Of a stretch of DNA of 23,858 bases, positions 9,157 to 16,804 are shown one piece after another. The notes under the pieces are model-generated. The model was not told the origin of the DNA and did not search any database. It worked only from the letters and a program-made list of their open reading frames with translations. The translations under genes and the position numbers were made by a program. Position 1 is the first letter of the stretch; each line of letters opens with the position of its first letter. This stretch comes from DASRHD01 sp035499715 (GTDB lineage Bacteria; Verrucomicrobiota; Verrucomicrobiia; Opitutales; Opitutaceae), in NCBI GenBank assembly GCA_035499715.1, contig DATJYF010000178.1:1-23858 (forward strand). Reading direction: 5' to 3'.

Positions 9157-10083
9157 CTATGCCTCGACTCCCAATTTTTCAAGGATGCGCTGGAGATCGT
9201 CGTTGCCGTGGTATTCGATGACAATGCGGCCTTTTTTCGGCGCGTGCTTCAACGCCACGCGCGCCCCGAGGTGGGACGTGAGTTTCTTCTCGATGTCCGC
9301 CACCGCCGCCGCCTCGGCCGGCGGCACCGTCCGGCCCGTGGAAACGGCCGGCGCCGGCGCTCCGGCCTTTTTCGCCTGCACCAGCTTTTCCGTGATCCGC
9401 ACGCTCAGGCCCTCCTCGATGACGCGGCGCGCCAGCACCGTACGGTGCGCCGGATCCTCGACGCCGAGCAGGGCCTTGGCGTGGCCCACGCTGAGCAGAT
9501 TCTTCGCGATGTAACCCTGGATTTCCCCGTCGAGCGTGAGCAGCCGCAGCGAATTCGCCACCGTCGCCCGGCCCTTGCCCACCCGGTCCGCGGTGGATTC
9601 CTGTGTCAGGTCGAAGTCGCGGATGAGGCTGGCGTAGCCGTAGGCCTCCTCGATCGGATTCAACCCTTCGCGCTGCAAATTCTCGATCAGGCCGATGGCG
9701 GCCGAGGAGGCGTTGCTCGCCTCGACCACGCGCGCCGGAATCGTCTTCAGCTTGAGCAGGTGGAACGCGCGCCAGCGGCGTTCGCCGGCGATGAGCTGGA
9801 ATTTCTCGCCGTGCCGGCGCACCACGATCGGCTGCAGCAGGCCCTCGGCCCGGATGCTGTCGGCCAGCTCGTGGAGCTGCTCCGGTGGAATTTCGCGCCG
9901 TGCCTGGTAAGGGCTGGGCTCGACCAGGTCGACGGAAATTTCCTGGAAACCGGGCGCGGCCGGCGCCGCAGGCGGATGGCCGGCGGCGGACATCGCTATC
10001 GGGTCGACTTTGGGCGCGGGGGGCACCGCGGCGGCGATGAGGCCGCCGAGTCCGCGGCCGAGACGTGATTTGGTTGCAGCCAT
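9157..10083 (-). CDS. parB: Chromosome-partitioning protein ParB (Spo0J family)
   Basis: ParB binds parS near the origin, loads as a CTP-dependent clamp and spreads to organise segregation. The 308-residue protein shows the N-terminal LGRGLGGL box that contacts ParA (8-15), the PSPYQARRE box, the CTP-binding GERRWRA box (100-106), ENLQREGLNPIEEA (134-147), a central helix-turn-helix (about 155-200), an Ala/Pro-rich linker and a C-terminal dimerisation domain. It starts one base after the LysM gene stop. In most bacteria parA lies directly upstream; here it does not. I searched the bottom strand for parS-like TGTTTCACGTGAAACA by eye and did not see one. Confidence 0.95.
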   Translation of the reverse strand: MAATKSRLGRGLGGLIAAAVPPAPKVDPIAMSAAGHPPAAPAAPGFQEISVDLVEPSPYQARREIPPEQLHELADSIRAEGLLQPIVVRRHGEKFQLIAGERRWRAFHLLKLKTIPARVVEASNASSAAIGLIENLQREGLNPIEEAYGYASLIRDFDLTQESTADRVGKGRATVANSLRLLTLDGEIQGYIAKNLLSVGHAKALLGVEDPAHRTVLARRVIEEGLSVRITEKLVQAKKAGAPAPAVSTGRTVPPAEAAAVADIEKKLTSHLGARVALKHAPKKGRIVIEYHGNDDLQRILEKLGVEA

Positions 10084-10084
10084 G

Positions 10085-10678
10085 TCAGTTTTTCTGGGCT
10101 TGGGCTTGCGGGATGAAGAGCGACTGGCCGACCATCAGCCTGGTCGGATCGGAAATTTTGTTGGCGTTGACGATGTCGCGCACATTGGCGTTGGTTTTCT
10201 TGGCGATGCTCGAAAGCGTGTCGCCTTTCTGCACGGTGTAGCTGACGCCTTCCTTCGGATAATCGTCGCTGAAGCTCGTCTGCACGTTGGCGCGGGTGGC
10301 CTGGCCTTTTGCCAGGTCGGCCAGCGCGGCGTTGGTTTCCTTGGCCAGCTTTTCCATCTGTGCGCTCACCTGTTCCAGCGTCTCGGATTTGGTCGTCGCG
10401 GCGGACGCCTTGATCGTGCGGTTGAGTTCGGCCACCGTGTCGTTGAGTTGCGCGATGGTCGCGTAGGTCTGGGCGGCGTTGCCGGTCTGGCTGCGCAACG
10501 CGCTGTTTTCGCGCTCGAGCTGCTCGACGCGGATTTGCAGGTCGCCCACGCGTTGCGTGAGCAGACGGACGTCCTCACGCAGGTTGACGATGTCCATTGG
10601 CTCCGGATTCGTCTGCGCCTGGGCCGCGCTCAAGACCGCGCCGAATCCGACCGCCCACAGCACCCGGGTAAGTTTCAT
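10085..10678 (-). CDS. Exported coiled-coil protein with C-terminal LysM domain
   Basis: A 197-residue protein with a signal peptide (1-21, ending AQA), a long coiled coil of heptad-like Leu/Val/Glu/Arg (about 28-120) and one LysM domain (146-190) containing YTVQKGDTLSSIAKKT. LysM binds N-acetylglucosamine in peptidoglycan, so this is likely a periplasmic wall-bound scaffold. No catalytic domain is present. It sits between fmt (53 bases upstream) and parB (1 base downstream), which suggests co-transcription. Its link to cell division or segregation is inference from position. Confidence 0.88.
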   Translation of the reverse strand: MKLTRVLWAVGFGAVLSAAQAQTNPEPMDIVNLREDVRLLTQRVGDLQIRVEQLERENSALRSQTGNAAQTYATIAQLNDTVAELNRTIKASAATTKSETLEQVSAQMEKLAKETNAALADLAKGQATRANVQTSFSDDYPKEGVSYTVQKGDTLSSIAKKTNANVRDIVNANKISDPTRLMVGQSLFIPQAQAQKN

Positions 10679-10731
10679 CCCTTCACGCTTGCCAAAATCG
10701 GCCGCGAAAACAAGCGCAGGTTGCAGCCGCG

Positions 10732-11769
10732 TCAGCGAAACGGTGCGGGGCCCGTCAGCGGCCGCATCGGGTGCGATGGCAGGACCGTGCCCGGCGCCAC
10801 CTGGAAACCGCGCAAAAACTCCGGCGCCGCCAGCATCCTGCCACCCGGCCGCTGCAACCGCAGCAACCGCAGCCCGCCTTCGCCGGTTGCCACCCGCAAC
10901 CCGGCCTCATCCGCGCCCAAGACTTCACCCGGAACGAAGGATGGTTTGTAACGTATTATATTACAAGCTTCCGCGGACGGCACGGCGGCGGGACCGGGTG
11001 TCGCCACGGCCTCAGCCAGGCCGAGCTTGATGGATTCGCCGGCAATTTCCACGGTGCAGCCGGGCCAGGGAAAGAGGCCGTTGATCCGCGCGGCCAGCAC
11101 GGCGGCGGTCGCCGCGAAATCGAGCGCGCCGTCGGCCTTTTCCAGCCGCCGGCAATAACCCGCCGCGGCATGATTCTGCTCCCCAAAAACCAGTTCGCCG
11201 CGCACCAGCTTCGGCAGCGCGCGGGCCAGCAGCGGCACGCAGGCCGCCGCGAGCTTCGCCTCCACCTCCGCCGCGGTGTCGCGCGGCGCGATGGCGACGC
11301 GCTCGGCGTCGGCCACCGGACCGGCGTCGAGTTTTTTCACGATGCGCATGAGCGTGACGCCGGTCTCGCGCTCGCCGCTCGCGATTGCGGTCTGGATCGG
11401 CGAAGCACCGCGGTAAGCCGGCAGGAGCGAGGCGTGGAGGTTGAGCGTGCCGAGCCGCGGCGTGGCGATGAAATCGTCGCGCAGAATGTGCCCGTAGGCC
11501 ATGACCAGCGCGACGTCGGCCCCCAGCTCGGCGAGGCGCGTCCGCTCGGCCTCGGCAAGTTTCTCCGGCTGGATGACCGGCAGGTTGCGCACCAGCGCCC
11601 AGCGCTTGATCGCGTTGGCCTCGACCTTCTGGCCGCGGCCGGCCGGCCGGTCGGGTTGGGTGAAAACCGCCGCGAGCGTCGCCTGCGCGCTCCCCTCGCC
11701 CGCCAGCCAGTCCAGCAGCGGCAGCGCGATGGCGTCGGAGCCGAGAAAGACGATGCGCAGCGGGGTCAC
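10732..11769 (-). CDS. fmt: Methionyl-tRNA formyltransferase
   Basis: Fmt formylates initiator Met-tRNA using 10-formyl-THF. With the GTG start at 11769 the protein is 345 residues and begins with the typical LRIVFLG strand. The catalytic Asn110, His112 and Asp148 (E. coli N106, H108, D144) are in place, as is the SLLPAYRGASPIQ loop (114-126). A longer open frame upstream is a shadow of the preceding gene. The GTG overlaps that gene's TGA as GTGA, indicating translational coupling. The protein is about 30 residues longer than the E. coli enzyme. The C-terminal domain includes an AT-rich coded stretch around 10945-10970 that looks inserted. Confidence 0.95.
   Translation of the reverse strand: MTPLRIVFLGSDAIALPLLDWLAGEGSAQATLAAVFTQPDRPAGRGQKVEANAIKRWALVRNLPVIQPEKLAEAERTRLAELGADVALVMAYGHILRDDFIATPRLGTLNLHASLLPAYRGASPIQTAIASGERETGVTLMRIVKKLDAGPVADAERVAIAPRDTAAEVEAKLAAACVPLLARALPKLVRGELVFGEQNHAAAGYCRRLEKADGALDFAATAAVLAARINGLFPWPGCTVEIAGESIKLGLAEAVATPGPAAVPSAEACNIIRYKPSFVPGEVLGADEAGLRVATGEGGLRLLRLQRPGGRMLAAPEFLRGFQVAPGTVLPSHPMRPLTGPAPFR
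10946..10966. repeat. AT-rich inverted repeat inside fmt
   Basis: A TTGTAA/TTACAA inverted repeat with a 9-base AT-rich spacer lies within the GC-rich fmt coding region. It stays in frame and encodes an Asn-Ile-Ile-Arg-Tyr stretch. It could be the footprint of a small palindromic insertion or simply a local composition fluctuation. Confidence 0.35.
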
Positions 11770-12683
11770 TTCAACGTTTTCAGCCACCTGACCACGGCCG
11801 GCACGAGCGAATCGGCAAAGGCCTTGTCGGTGGAAGGCCTGGGCAGGCCGTCGAACACGGTCCAGCTCTCGACGTGGATCACGCTCCTGCCCGGCTCGAG
11901 TTTGGTCAGCGGCGAAAGCGTTTCGATTTCGATCATTTCGCCGTTGGTGAAGGTTTCGAGCGCACTGCCAAGGTCGGGATAGACCGCGCCGACCACGACC
12001 GGGGCGTATTTCACCAGCGTCGTGCCGTTCAGCCAGTAGGCCGACCACCCGGGATAATTCGTCAGGCCGAGCTTCTGCGCGTACGGCGCCCGCGCCACGT
12101 CGATGCCGAGAAAATCACGGTGCAAATCCCAACACGGCAGCGCCAGGTCGGTGTAGGTCCACGGCACCAGCGCGTAGTTCGGCAGCAGGTCGCCGCTCTC
12201 GTGCGAACCTTTTGGCAGAAGCGGAATCACGCCGTAGCCGCCTCCGCGCAGCATGGTCAGCGCCCACGCCGCCGCCTCGACCGCCCACAGGCCGCGATTC
12301 GCGAGGGTGTGCGTCACGCGCACGGTGCGCTCGCCGAACAGCTCGATGCGCATCGTCTTCTGTATGCCGGTCTGCGCCTCGACCGGCTGGGTCAGCACGG
12401 CGCCGTGCGGCAGCAGCCTCACCGCCACCGGCTCGTCGTCCGGCTGGTAGGTGCGGACGATGTGCTCGGGCGAATGCCAGAGGCGATGCCCGCCGCGCAG
12501 GTAATAGCCGTGGTAGCGCTTTTCGTCGTCGGGAAACTGGAAAAGCAAATTGCCGGTCTTCGCGCCGAGCGACCGCAGCGAAACGACGCGCGGGCCGACG
12601 CCGCTCGTGACGACAAATTCAATGGCCTTGGTGGTGAAGCAGAGCGCCTCGCCGCCGCGATAATCAGTCCTCGAGAGTTTCAT
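11766..12683 (-). CDS. Galactose-mutarotase-fold (aldose epimerase-like) protein
   Basis: A 305-residue cytoplasmic protein without a signal peptide. Strand-rich, with features seen in mutarotase-like beta-sandwich proteins: an early GPRVVSLRSLG strand-turn, a GGHRLWHSPE block and a late block near GEMIEIETLSPLTKLEPG, which is the usual carboxyl-side signature ending in a glutamate-containing strand. I cannot assign a sugar or confirm a catalytic His/Glu pair. ATG 12683 lies inside the 3' end of der (20-base overlap), and the stop overlaps the fmt GTG. A DUF4380-type family is possible. Confidence 0.65.
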   Translation of the reverse strand: MKLSRTDYRGGEALCFTTKAIEFVVTSGVGPRVVSLRSLGAKTGNLLFQFPDDEKRYHGYYLRGGHRLWHSPEHIVRTYQPDDEPVAVRLLPHGAVLTQPVEAQTGIQKTMRIELFGERTVRVTHTLANRGLWAVEAAAWALTMLRGGGYGVIPLLPKGSHESGDLLPNYALVPWTYTDLALPCWDLHRDFLGIDVARAPYAQKLGLTNYPGWSAYWLNGTTLVKYAPVVVGAVYPDLGSALETFTNGEMIEIETLSPLTKLEPGRSVIHVESWTVFDGLPRPSTDKAFADSLVPAVVRWLKTLK

Positions 12684-14115
12684 GGTCGGATGGTTTTTTC
12701 GAAAGGGTCGCGCGGTGGTCCTCGTGGCGGGCCTTGCCCACGAGGTCAAAGTGGACGGGACAGCCGCTCAAGTCGAACTCTTCGACGACGCCCGCTTCGA
12801 GGTGGCGCCGGTAGCTTTCGGTGAGCTTCTCCTCGCGGTTGCAAAAAAGCCGGATGCGGAACGGGCGGTTGCCGGTCTGCACCGCATAATAAATGCGGAA
12901 GCGGCGCGCGCCGATCGCCGGCGGCGGGGTGCGCTCGGTCAGCCGGATGAGCGCCTGGTTGAGGCGCGCGGTCGGCAGCTTCTTGTCCAGCATGCGGTGG
13001 AGTTTCACGGCGGCGTTGAGCATGCGGTCGATCTCGTAGCCGCTCAGCGCCGAGACGAAGATGACCGGCGAACCCGGCGTGAAAAACAGCCGTTCGAACA
13101 GCGCCGTCTCGTATTTTTCCCGGTAGTCGCGCTCGTTCTCGTAGCCGGCCGGCGGCGACTCGCCGGCGAACGCCTTGTGCACCAGGTCCCATTTGTTGAC
13201 CACGATGACGATGGGCTTGTTCTCCTTGATCGCCTCGCCCGCGATCGCCTTGTCCTGCTGCGTCACGCCGTCGAGCGCGTCGAGGACGAGGAAGACGACG
13301 TCGGTGCGCTGCACCGCCTCGAGCGAGCGCAAGCGCGAGAAATATTCCACCGGCGAGGCCAGCTTGGTCGCCGCCTTGATTCCGGCGGTGTCGATCAGCC
13401 GGAACGGATGCAGGCGGCCGTCGCGGCCCTTGAACTGGAACGGCACTTCGACCGCGTCGCGCGTCGTGCCCGGCACCGGGCTGACGATGAGGCGGTCGCT
13501 TTGCAGCAGGCGGTTGGCGAGCGAGGACTTCCCGACGTTGGGCCGGCCGATGAAGCAAACGCAGAGCGGGTCGGCGGCGGTTTTCGTTGCGCCGCCCTCC
13601 CCCTCGCCCGTCGGCGGCGGCCCGAGTTTTTCGGCGATCGCGGCGCGCAGCTCCTCCTCGCCGCGGCCGTGCTCGGCCGAGACACGGAGCGGTTCGCCGA
13701 AGCCAAGCTTGTAGGCGTCGGCCAGCTCGACCTTGTCGTCGGAAAAGTCGGCCTTGTTCAGGACGAGCAGGACGCTTTTTTTGCTCCGCCGGAGATTTGC
13801 CGCGATGCGCTCGTCGAGCGCGCTCACGCCCTGGAGTCCGTCGATGACGAAGAGGATCAGCGCCGCCGTATCGATGGCGAAGCCGACCTGCTGCTCCGAT
13901 GCGGCGATCAGCTCGCGCGCCGTCTCGCCGCCCTTCAAGCCGATGCCGCCGGTGTCGAGCAGCGTGTAGGCGCCGTCCGCGACTTCGGCCGCGATCACGT
14001 CGCGGGTGATGCCGGGCTGGTCATGGACGATGGACACGCGCCGCCCGACCAGCCGGTTGAACAGGCGGCTCTTGCCGACATTGGGCCGGCCGACGATGGC
14101 GACGGTGCGGGACAT
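12664..14115 (-). CDS. der: Ribosome-assembly GTPase Der (EngA)
   Basis: Der has two GTPase domains in tandem and matures the 50S subunit. Domain 1: G1 GRPNVGKS (9-16), G3 DTGG (54-57), G4 NKAD (120-123). Domain 2: G1 GRPNVGKS (190-197), G3 DTAG (242-245), G4 NKWD (307-310). A KH-like C-terminal domain follows from about residue 365. The 483-residue length is normal. The linker between the G domains carries a Gly/Pro-rich stretch (about 166-180). It begins the minus-strand run der, mutarotase-like, fmt, LysM, parB, sulP. Its leader is AT-rich and has no Shine-Dalgarno. Confidence 0.97.
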   Translation of the reverse strand: MSRTVAIVGRPNVGKSRLFNRLVGRRVSIVHDQPGITRDVIAAEVADGAYTLLDTGGIGLKGGETARELIAASEQQVGFAIDTAALILFVIDGLQGVSALDERIAANLRRSKKSVLLVLNKADFSDDKVELADAYKLGFGEPLRVSAEHGRGEEELRAAIAEKLGPPPTGEGEGGATKTAADPLCVCFIGRPNVGKSSLANRLLQSDRLIVSPVPGTTRDAVEVPFQFKGRDGRLHPFRLIDTAGIKAATKLASPVEYFSRLRSLEAVQRTDVVFLVLDALDGVTQQDKAIAGEAIKENKPIVIVVNKWDLVHKAFAGESPPAGYENERDYREKYETALFERLFFTPGSPVIFVSALSGYEIDRMLNAAVKLHRMLDKKLPTARLNQALIRLTERTPPPAIGARRFRIYYAVQTGNRPFRIRLFCNREEKLTESYRRHLEAGVVEEFDLSGCPVHFDLVGKARHEDHRATLSKKPSDHETLED

Positions 14116-14132
14116 GAAAATTAAGAATTAAA

Positions 14133-14194
14133 AAGGCAAAATGAAAAATTTCCCTGAATTGAATTCAGCAGTTCTGCATTTTTCATTCTGCCTT
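14133..14194 (-). terminator. Nested palindrome, likely terminator or palindromic repeat
   Basis: Arms of 17 bases at 14133-14149 and 14178-14194 are complementary at 16 of 17 positions. Inside them sits a second perfect palindrome at 14154-14168 (7-bp arms, 1-base centre). On the minus strand the outer hairpin begins 5 bases after the aminotransferase stop and is followed by a run of T, as expected for an intrinsic terminator. The element is strikingly AT-rich against its surroundings and contains repeated TTCTGC units, so it may instead be a dispersed palindromic repeat. Confidence 0.5.
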
Positions 14195-14199
14195 CTGCA

Positions 14200-15381
14200 T
14201 CAGGTTCGTCGCGTGGCGACGAACCGCTCGATCCGATCGCACGCCTCGATCAGATGCTCGTAGCTGGTGGCGAAGCAGGCGCGCACGTGGCCGCGGCCGT
14301 TTTCGCCGAACGCCGTGCCCGGCACGACCGCGACTTTTTCCTTCTGCAGCAGGCCGACGGCGAAGTCCTTTTCGTCGCGTCCGGTCGCGGTGACGTCGGG
14401 AAACGCGTAGAACGAGCCGCGCGGCGAATGGCATTTCAGGCCGATTTCGTTGAAACGCCGCACCACCAGGTCGCGCCGGCGATGGTACTGCTCGCGCATT
14501 TTCAGCACGCTGTCCCAGCCGCGTTGCAGCGCCTCGAGGGCCGCCTCCTGCGCGATGATCGAGGCGCAGAGCATGGAATATTGATGCACCTTCATCATTG
14601 CGTCGACCAGCGCCGCCGGCCCGCAGGCGTAGCCGATGCGCCAGCCGGTCATGGCGAATGCCTTGGAGAAGCCGTGGAGGAAAATCGTCCGCTCCGCCAT
14701 CTCCGGCAGGCTGGCAATGCTGGTGTGCTCCCCGTCGAAGGTCAGCTCGGAGTAAATTTCGTCGCTCAGCACGAGCAGGTCCTTCTCGCGGCAGAATTCC
14801 GCAATGGCGGCAAGCTGTTCGCGCGTGCAGGTGCCGCCGGTCGGGTTGCACGGCAGATTGAGCATGAGGATCTTCGCGCCCGGCTGCCAGGCCGCGCGCA
14901 GGGCCCCGGCCGTGAGCGCAAAATTGTCCTTCGCGTAGGTCGGCACGGCGATGGCCTCCGCATGGACCAGCCGGATGCTCGGATGATACGAGACGTAACA
15001 CGGCTGGTGGAACATCACCTTGTCGCCGGCGTTGCAGAACGCGCGGCAGGCCAGGTCGAGCGCCTCGCTCACGCCGACGGTGACGAGGATCTGGTCCTCC
15101 GGCCGGTAGCTGACGCCAAAATGTTTCGCTACATATTCGGCGATGGCGCGGCGCAGCTCGATCAGGCCGAGATTGGAGGTGTAATAGGTTTTTCCCTTCT
15201 CCAGCGCGAAGATTGCCGCCTCGCGGATGTGCCAGGGCGTGACGAAGTCCGGCTCGCCCACTCCGAGCGAGATCACGTCCTGGCCCTTCATCTTCGCCAC
15301 CAGTTCGAAGAAATCGCGGATGCCGCTCTTGGGCAGCGCGGCCACGTGGCCCGCCACCCATCGTTTCGGGTCGTTGCTCAT
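14200..15381 (-). CDS. PLP-dependent class I/II aminotransferase
   Basis: A 393-residue fold-type I aminotransferase with GVGEPDF (40-46), NPTG with cofactor Asn179, Asp207, and the PLP lysine Lys240 in HGFSKAFAMTGWRIG. It differs clearly from the aminotransferase at 1940-3133. It lies 15 bases downstream of an Lrp/AsnC-type regulator. That pairing is also seen in Bacillus, where AlaR controls AlaT, so alanine or branched-chain amino acid metabolism is plausible. Substrate is not readable from sequence. The nested palindrome after the stop probably ends the transcript before der. Confidence 0.93.
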   Translation of the reverse strand: MSNDPKRWVAGHVAALPKSGIRDFFELVAKMKGQDVISLGVGEPDFVTPWHIREAAIFALEKGKTYYTSNLGLIELRRAIAEYVAKHFGVSYRPEDQILVTVGVSEALDLACRAFCNAGDKVMFHQPCYVSYHPSIRLVHAEAIAVPTYAKDNFALTAGALRAAWQPGAKILMLNLPCNPTGGTCTREQLAAIAEFCREKDLLVLSDEIYSELTFDGEHTSIASLPEMAERTIFLHGFSKAFAMTGWRIGYACGPAALVDAMMKVHQYSMLCASIIAQEAALEALQRGWDSVLKMREQYHRRRDLVVRRFNEIGLKCHSPRGSFYAFPDVTATGRDEKDFAVGLLQKEKVAVVPGTAFGENGRGHVRACFATSYEHLIEACDRIERFVATRRT

Positions 15382-15396
15382 GGCGTGTGCCTTCGG

Positions 15397-15885
15397 TTAC
15401 GGAGCGACGGTGAGCCGCGTGGCCGGCGCCTCGCCCTGGTCGAAGAGGAAGCCCTGGTCCTTGTAGCAGCGCAGCATGAAATGCGTGGAGGTCGAGAGCA
15501 CGCCCTCGATCGTCGAAAGCTTTTCCGAGACGAAGGCCGCCACCTTCTGCAGCGACGAACCCTTGACGAAGAGCAGCAGGTCGTAGCCGCCCGACATCAG
15601 GTAGCACGATTCGACCTCGTCGAAGCGGCCGATCCGCTCGGCCAGGCGGTTGAACCCGCCTCCGCGCTCCGGCGTGATCTTCACCTCGATCACGGCGTGG
15701 ACCACGGCGGCGGCGGCTTCCTCGCGCGAAAGATCGAGCACCGGACGCCAGCCGAGGAAGATTTTCTCTTTCTTCAACTGTTCCAGATGCTGGTTAACCT
15801 CCGATTCGGACAGGCCCGCGACCTTCGCCATTTGCGCGGTCGTGAGGCTGCCGCCTTCGATCAACAGCTTGAGAACAGGGTTCAT
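15397..15885 (-). CDS. Lrp/AsnC-family transcriptional regulator
   Basis: A 162-residue regulator with an N-terminal winged helix-turn-helix (about 14-45, with TTAQMAKVAGLSESEV) and a C-terminal RAM/ligand-binding domain (about 60-140) with the ESCYLMSGGYDLLLFVKG strand-turn-strand typical of the family. I chose ATG 15885 because the protein then starts just before the HTH; the frame is open to 15918 but adds nothing recognisable. Likely it controls the aminotransferase 15 bases downstream in response to an amino acid. Confidence 0.9.
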   Translation of the reverse strand: MNPVLKLLIEGGSLTTAQMAKVAGLSESEVNQHLEQLKKEKIFLGWRPVLDLSREEAAAAVVHAVIEVKITPERGGGFNRLAERIGRFDEVESCYLMSGGYDLLLFVKGSSLQKVAAFVSEKLSTIEGVLSTSTHFMLRCYKDQGFLFDQGEAPATRLTVAP

Positions 15886-15917
15886 AGGGATTGGAAGCAT
15901 CGCAGACTTCCAACCCA

Positions 15918-16487
15918 CTAAGCCACATTATTTTTAACCTCCTCCGCGGCGACCGGCGCGATGTCCATTTTCATCAGCACCAGCGGATGCGTGTTCCCGC
16001 CGGCCAAAGTCACGTCTTTCTCGATCAGCGCCCAAAAGCCGCACCGCTGGTAAAACCGCGGCAGGAATCCGGTTGCGCAGTCGAGCAGCACCTCGGCCGT
16101 GCCCCGCCGGCCCAGCCATCTGGTGGCCTCGGCCACCGCCCGTTCGCCCAGCCCGCGGCCCTTGAACTTCGCCGCGGTCGCGATCGTGCCCAGCCACCAA
16201 TTCGGTTCGTCGCCGAGTTCGTCCTGCCAGTGCGCCGGCGCCTCGTTCGTGATCGCCAGCGTCACCGCCAGCTCACGGCCGGCGAAAAGCCCGAACAACT
16301 CACCGCGTTGCTGCCGGTCCATGAATTTTTCCCGCGGCAACGGCTGCAACCAGAGCCGGATCTCCTGCCGCCGCAGCCAGGCGCAAGCCTCCAGGTAGAC
16401 GGCGTGGGCCTCGTCGATTTCGTACGCTCGTAACGATCGAAACGTCAGTTCCAAATTTTCAGTTTTATCCATCGCTTGCATCAGCAT
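15918..16487 (-). CDS. GNAT-family N-acetyltransferase
   Basis: A cytoplasmic acetyl-CoA-dependent acetyltransferase of 184-189 residues (ATG 16487 or 16472). The acetyl-CoA pyrophosphate loop KFKGRGLG (107-114) follows a beta-4 strand around WWLGTIAT, and the FYQRCGF block (145-151) is motif B. The acceptor is unknown. It ends 32 bases before the Lrp-type gene, same strand, so it may lead that transcript. Confidence 0.87.
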   Translation of the reverse strand: MLMQAMDKTENLELTFRSLRAYEIDEAHAVYLEACAWLRRQEIRLWLQPLPREKFMDRQQRGELFGLFAGRELAVTLAITNEAPAHWQDELGDEPNWWLGTIATAAKFKGRGLGERAVAEATRWLGRRGTAEVLLDCATGFLPRFYQRCGFWALIEKDVTLAGGNTHPLVLMKMDIAPVAAEEVKNNVA

Positions 16488-16804
16488 CGTTTACTTGTCG
16501 GCCAAAAACGACGCGAATTTCGCCGTCGATTACCCAGATTCCGAAAATAAAAACCTCAGCCGCCCGCACCGATCTGTTTTCCCGCCGCGCTCTTCCTCGC
16601 CACAAGCGCCTCATCAGACGCGGGATTTGAAAAATGCGCTGCGCTGCGCTTCCTGTGCCTTCTGCGAACCATCCATCGATTTGCTTTAGCCGGCTTCCTG
16701 AATTTCCAATTTATCCGCGCCCTTCCGGGCCATCCGCGGCCAAAATCCGAAGCCAAACTTTAGCGTCGATTAGCGGCCATTAGCGGTTTCAATCGCCTTT
16801 TTCC
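16488..16804. promoter_or_regulatory. Divergent intergenic region with 10-bp phased TTAGCG repeats
   Basis: About 317 bases separate the GNAT gene (-) and ffh (+). The part nearest ffh contains three TTAGCG copies starting at 16760, 16770 and 16780, an exact 10-base period, ending 20 bases before the ffh ATG. Elsewhere there are degenerate GC-rich repeats such as GCGCTGCGCTGCGCT near 16637. I see no ORF with family resemblance and no tRNA. Both promoters should lie here, but no clean -35/-10 pair is evident. Confidence 0.45.

Noticed and set aside
8062..10068. A 668-codon plus-strand open frame antisense to sulP and parB
   Set aside because: It spans two well-identified genes on the other strand, and its Arg-rich composition marks it as a shadow.
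12682..15921. Long plus-strand open frames opposite der, the aminotransferase and the Lrp-type gene
   Set aside because: All three minus-strand genes have full motif sets; the opposite frames have none.
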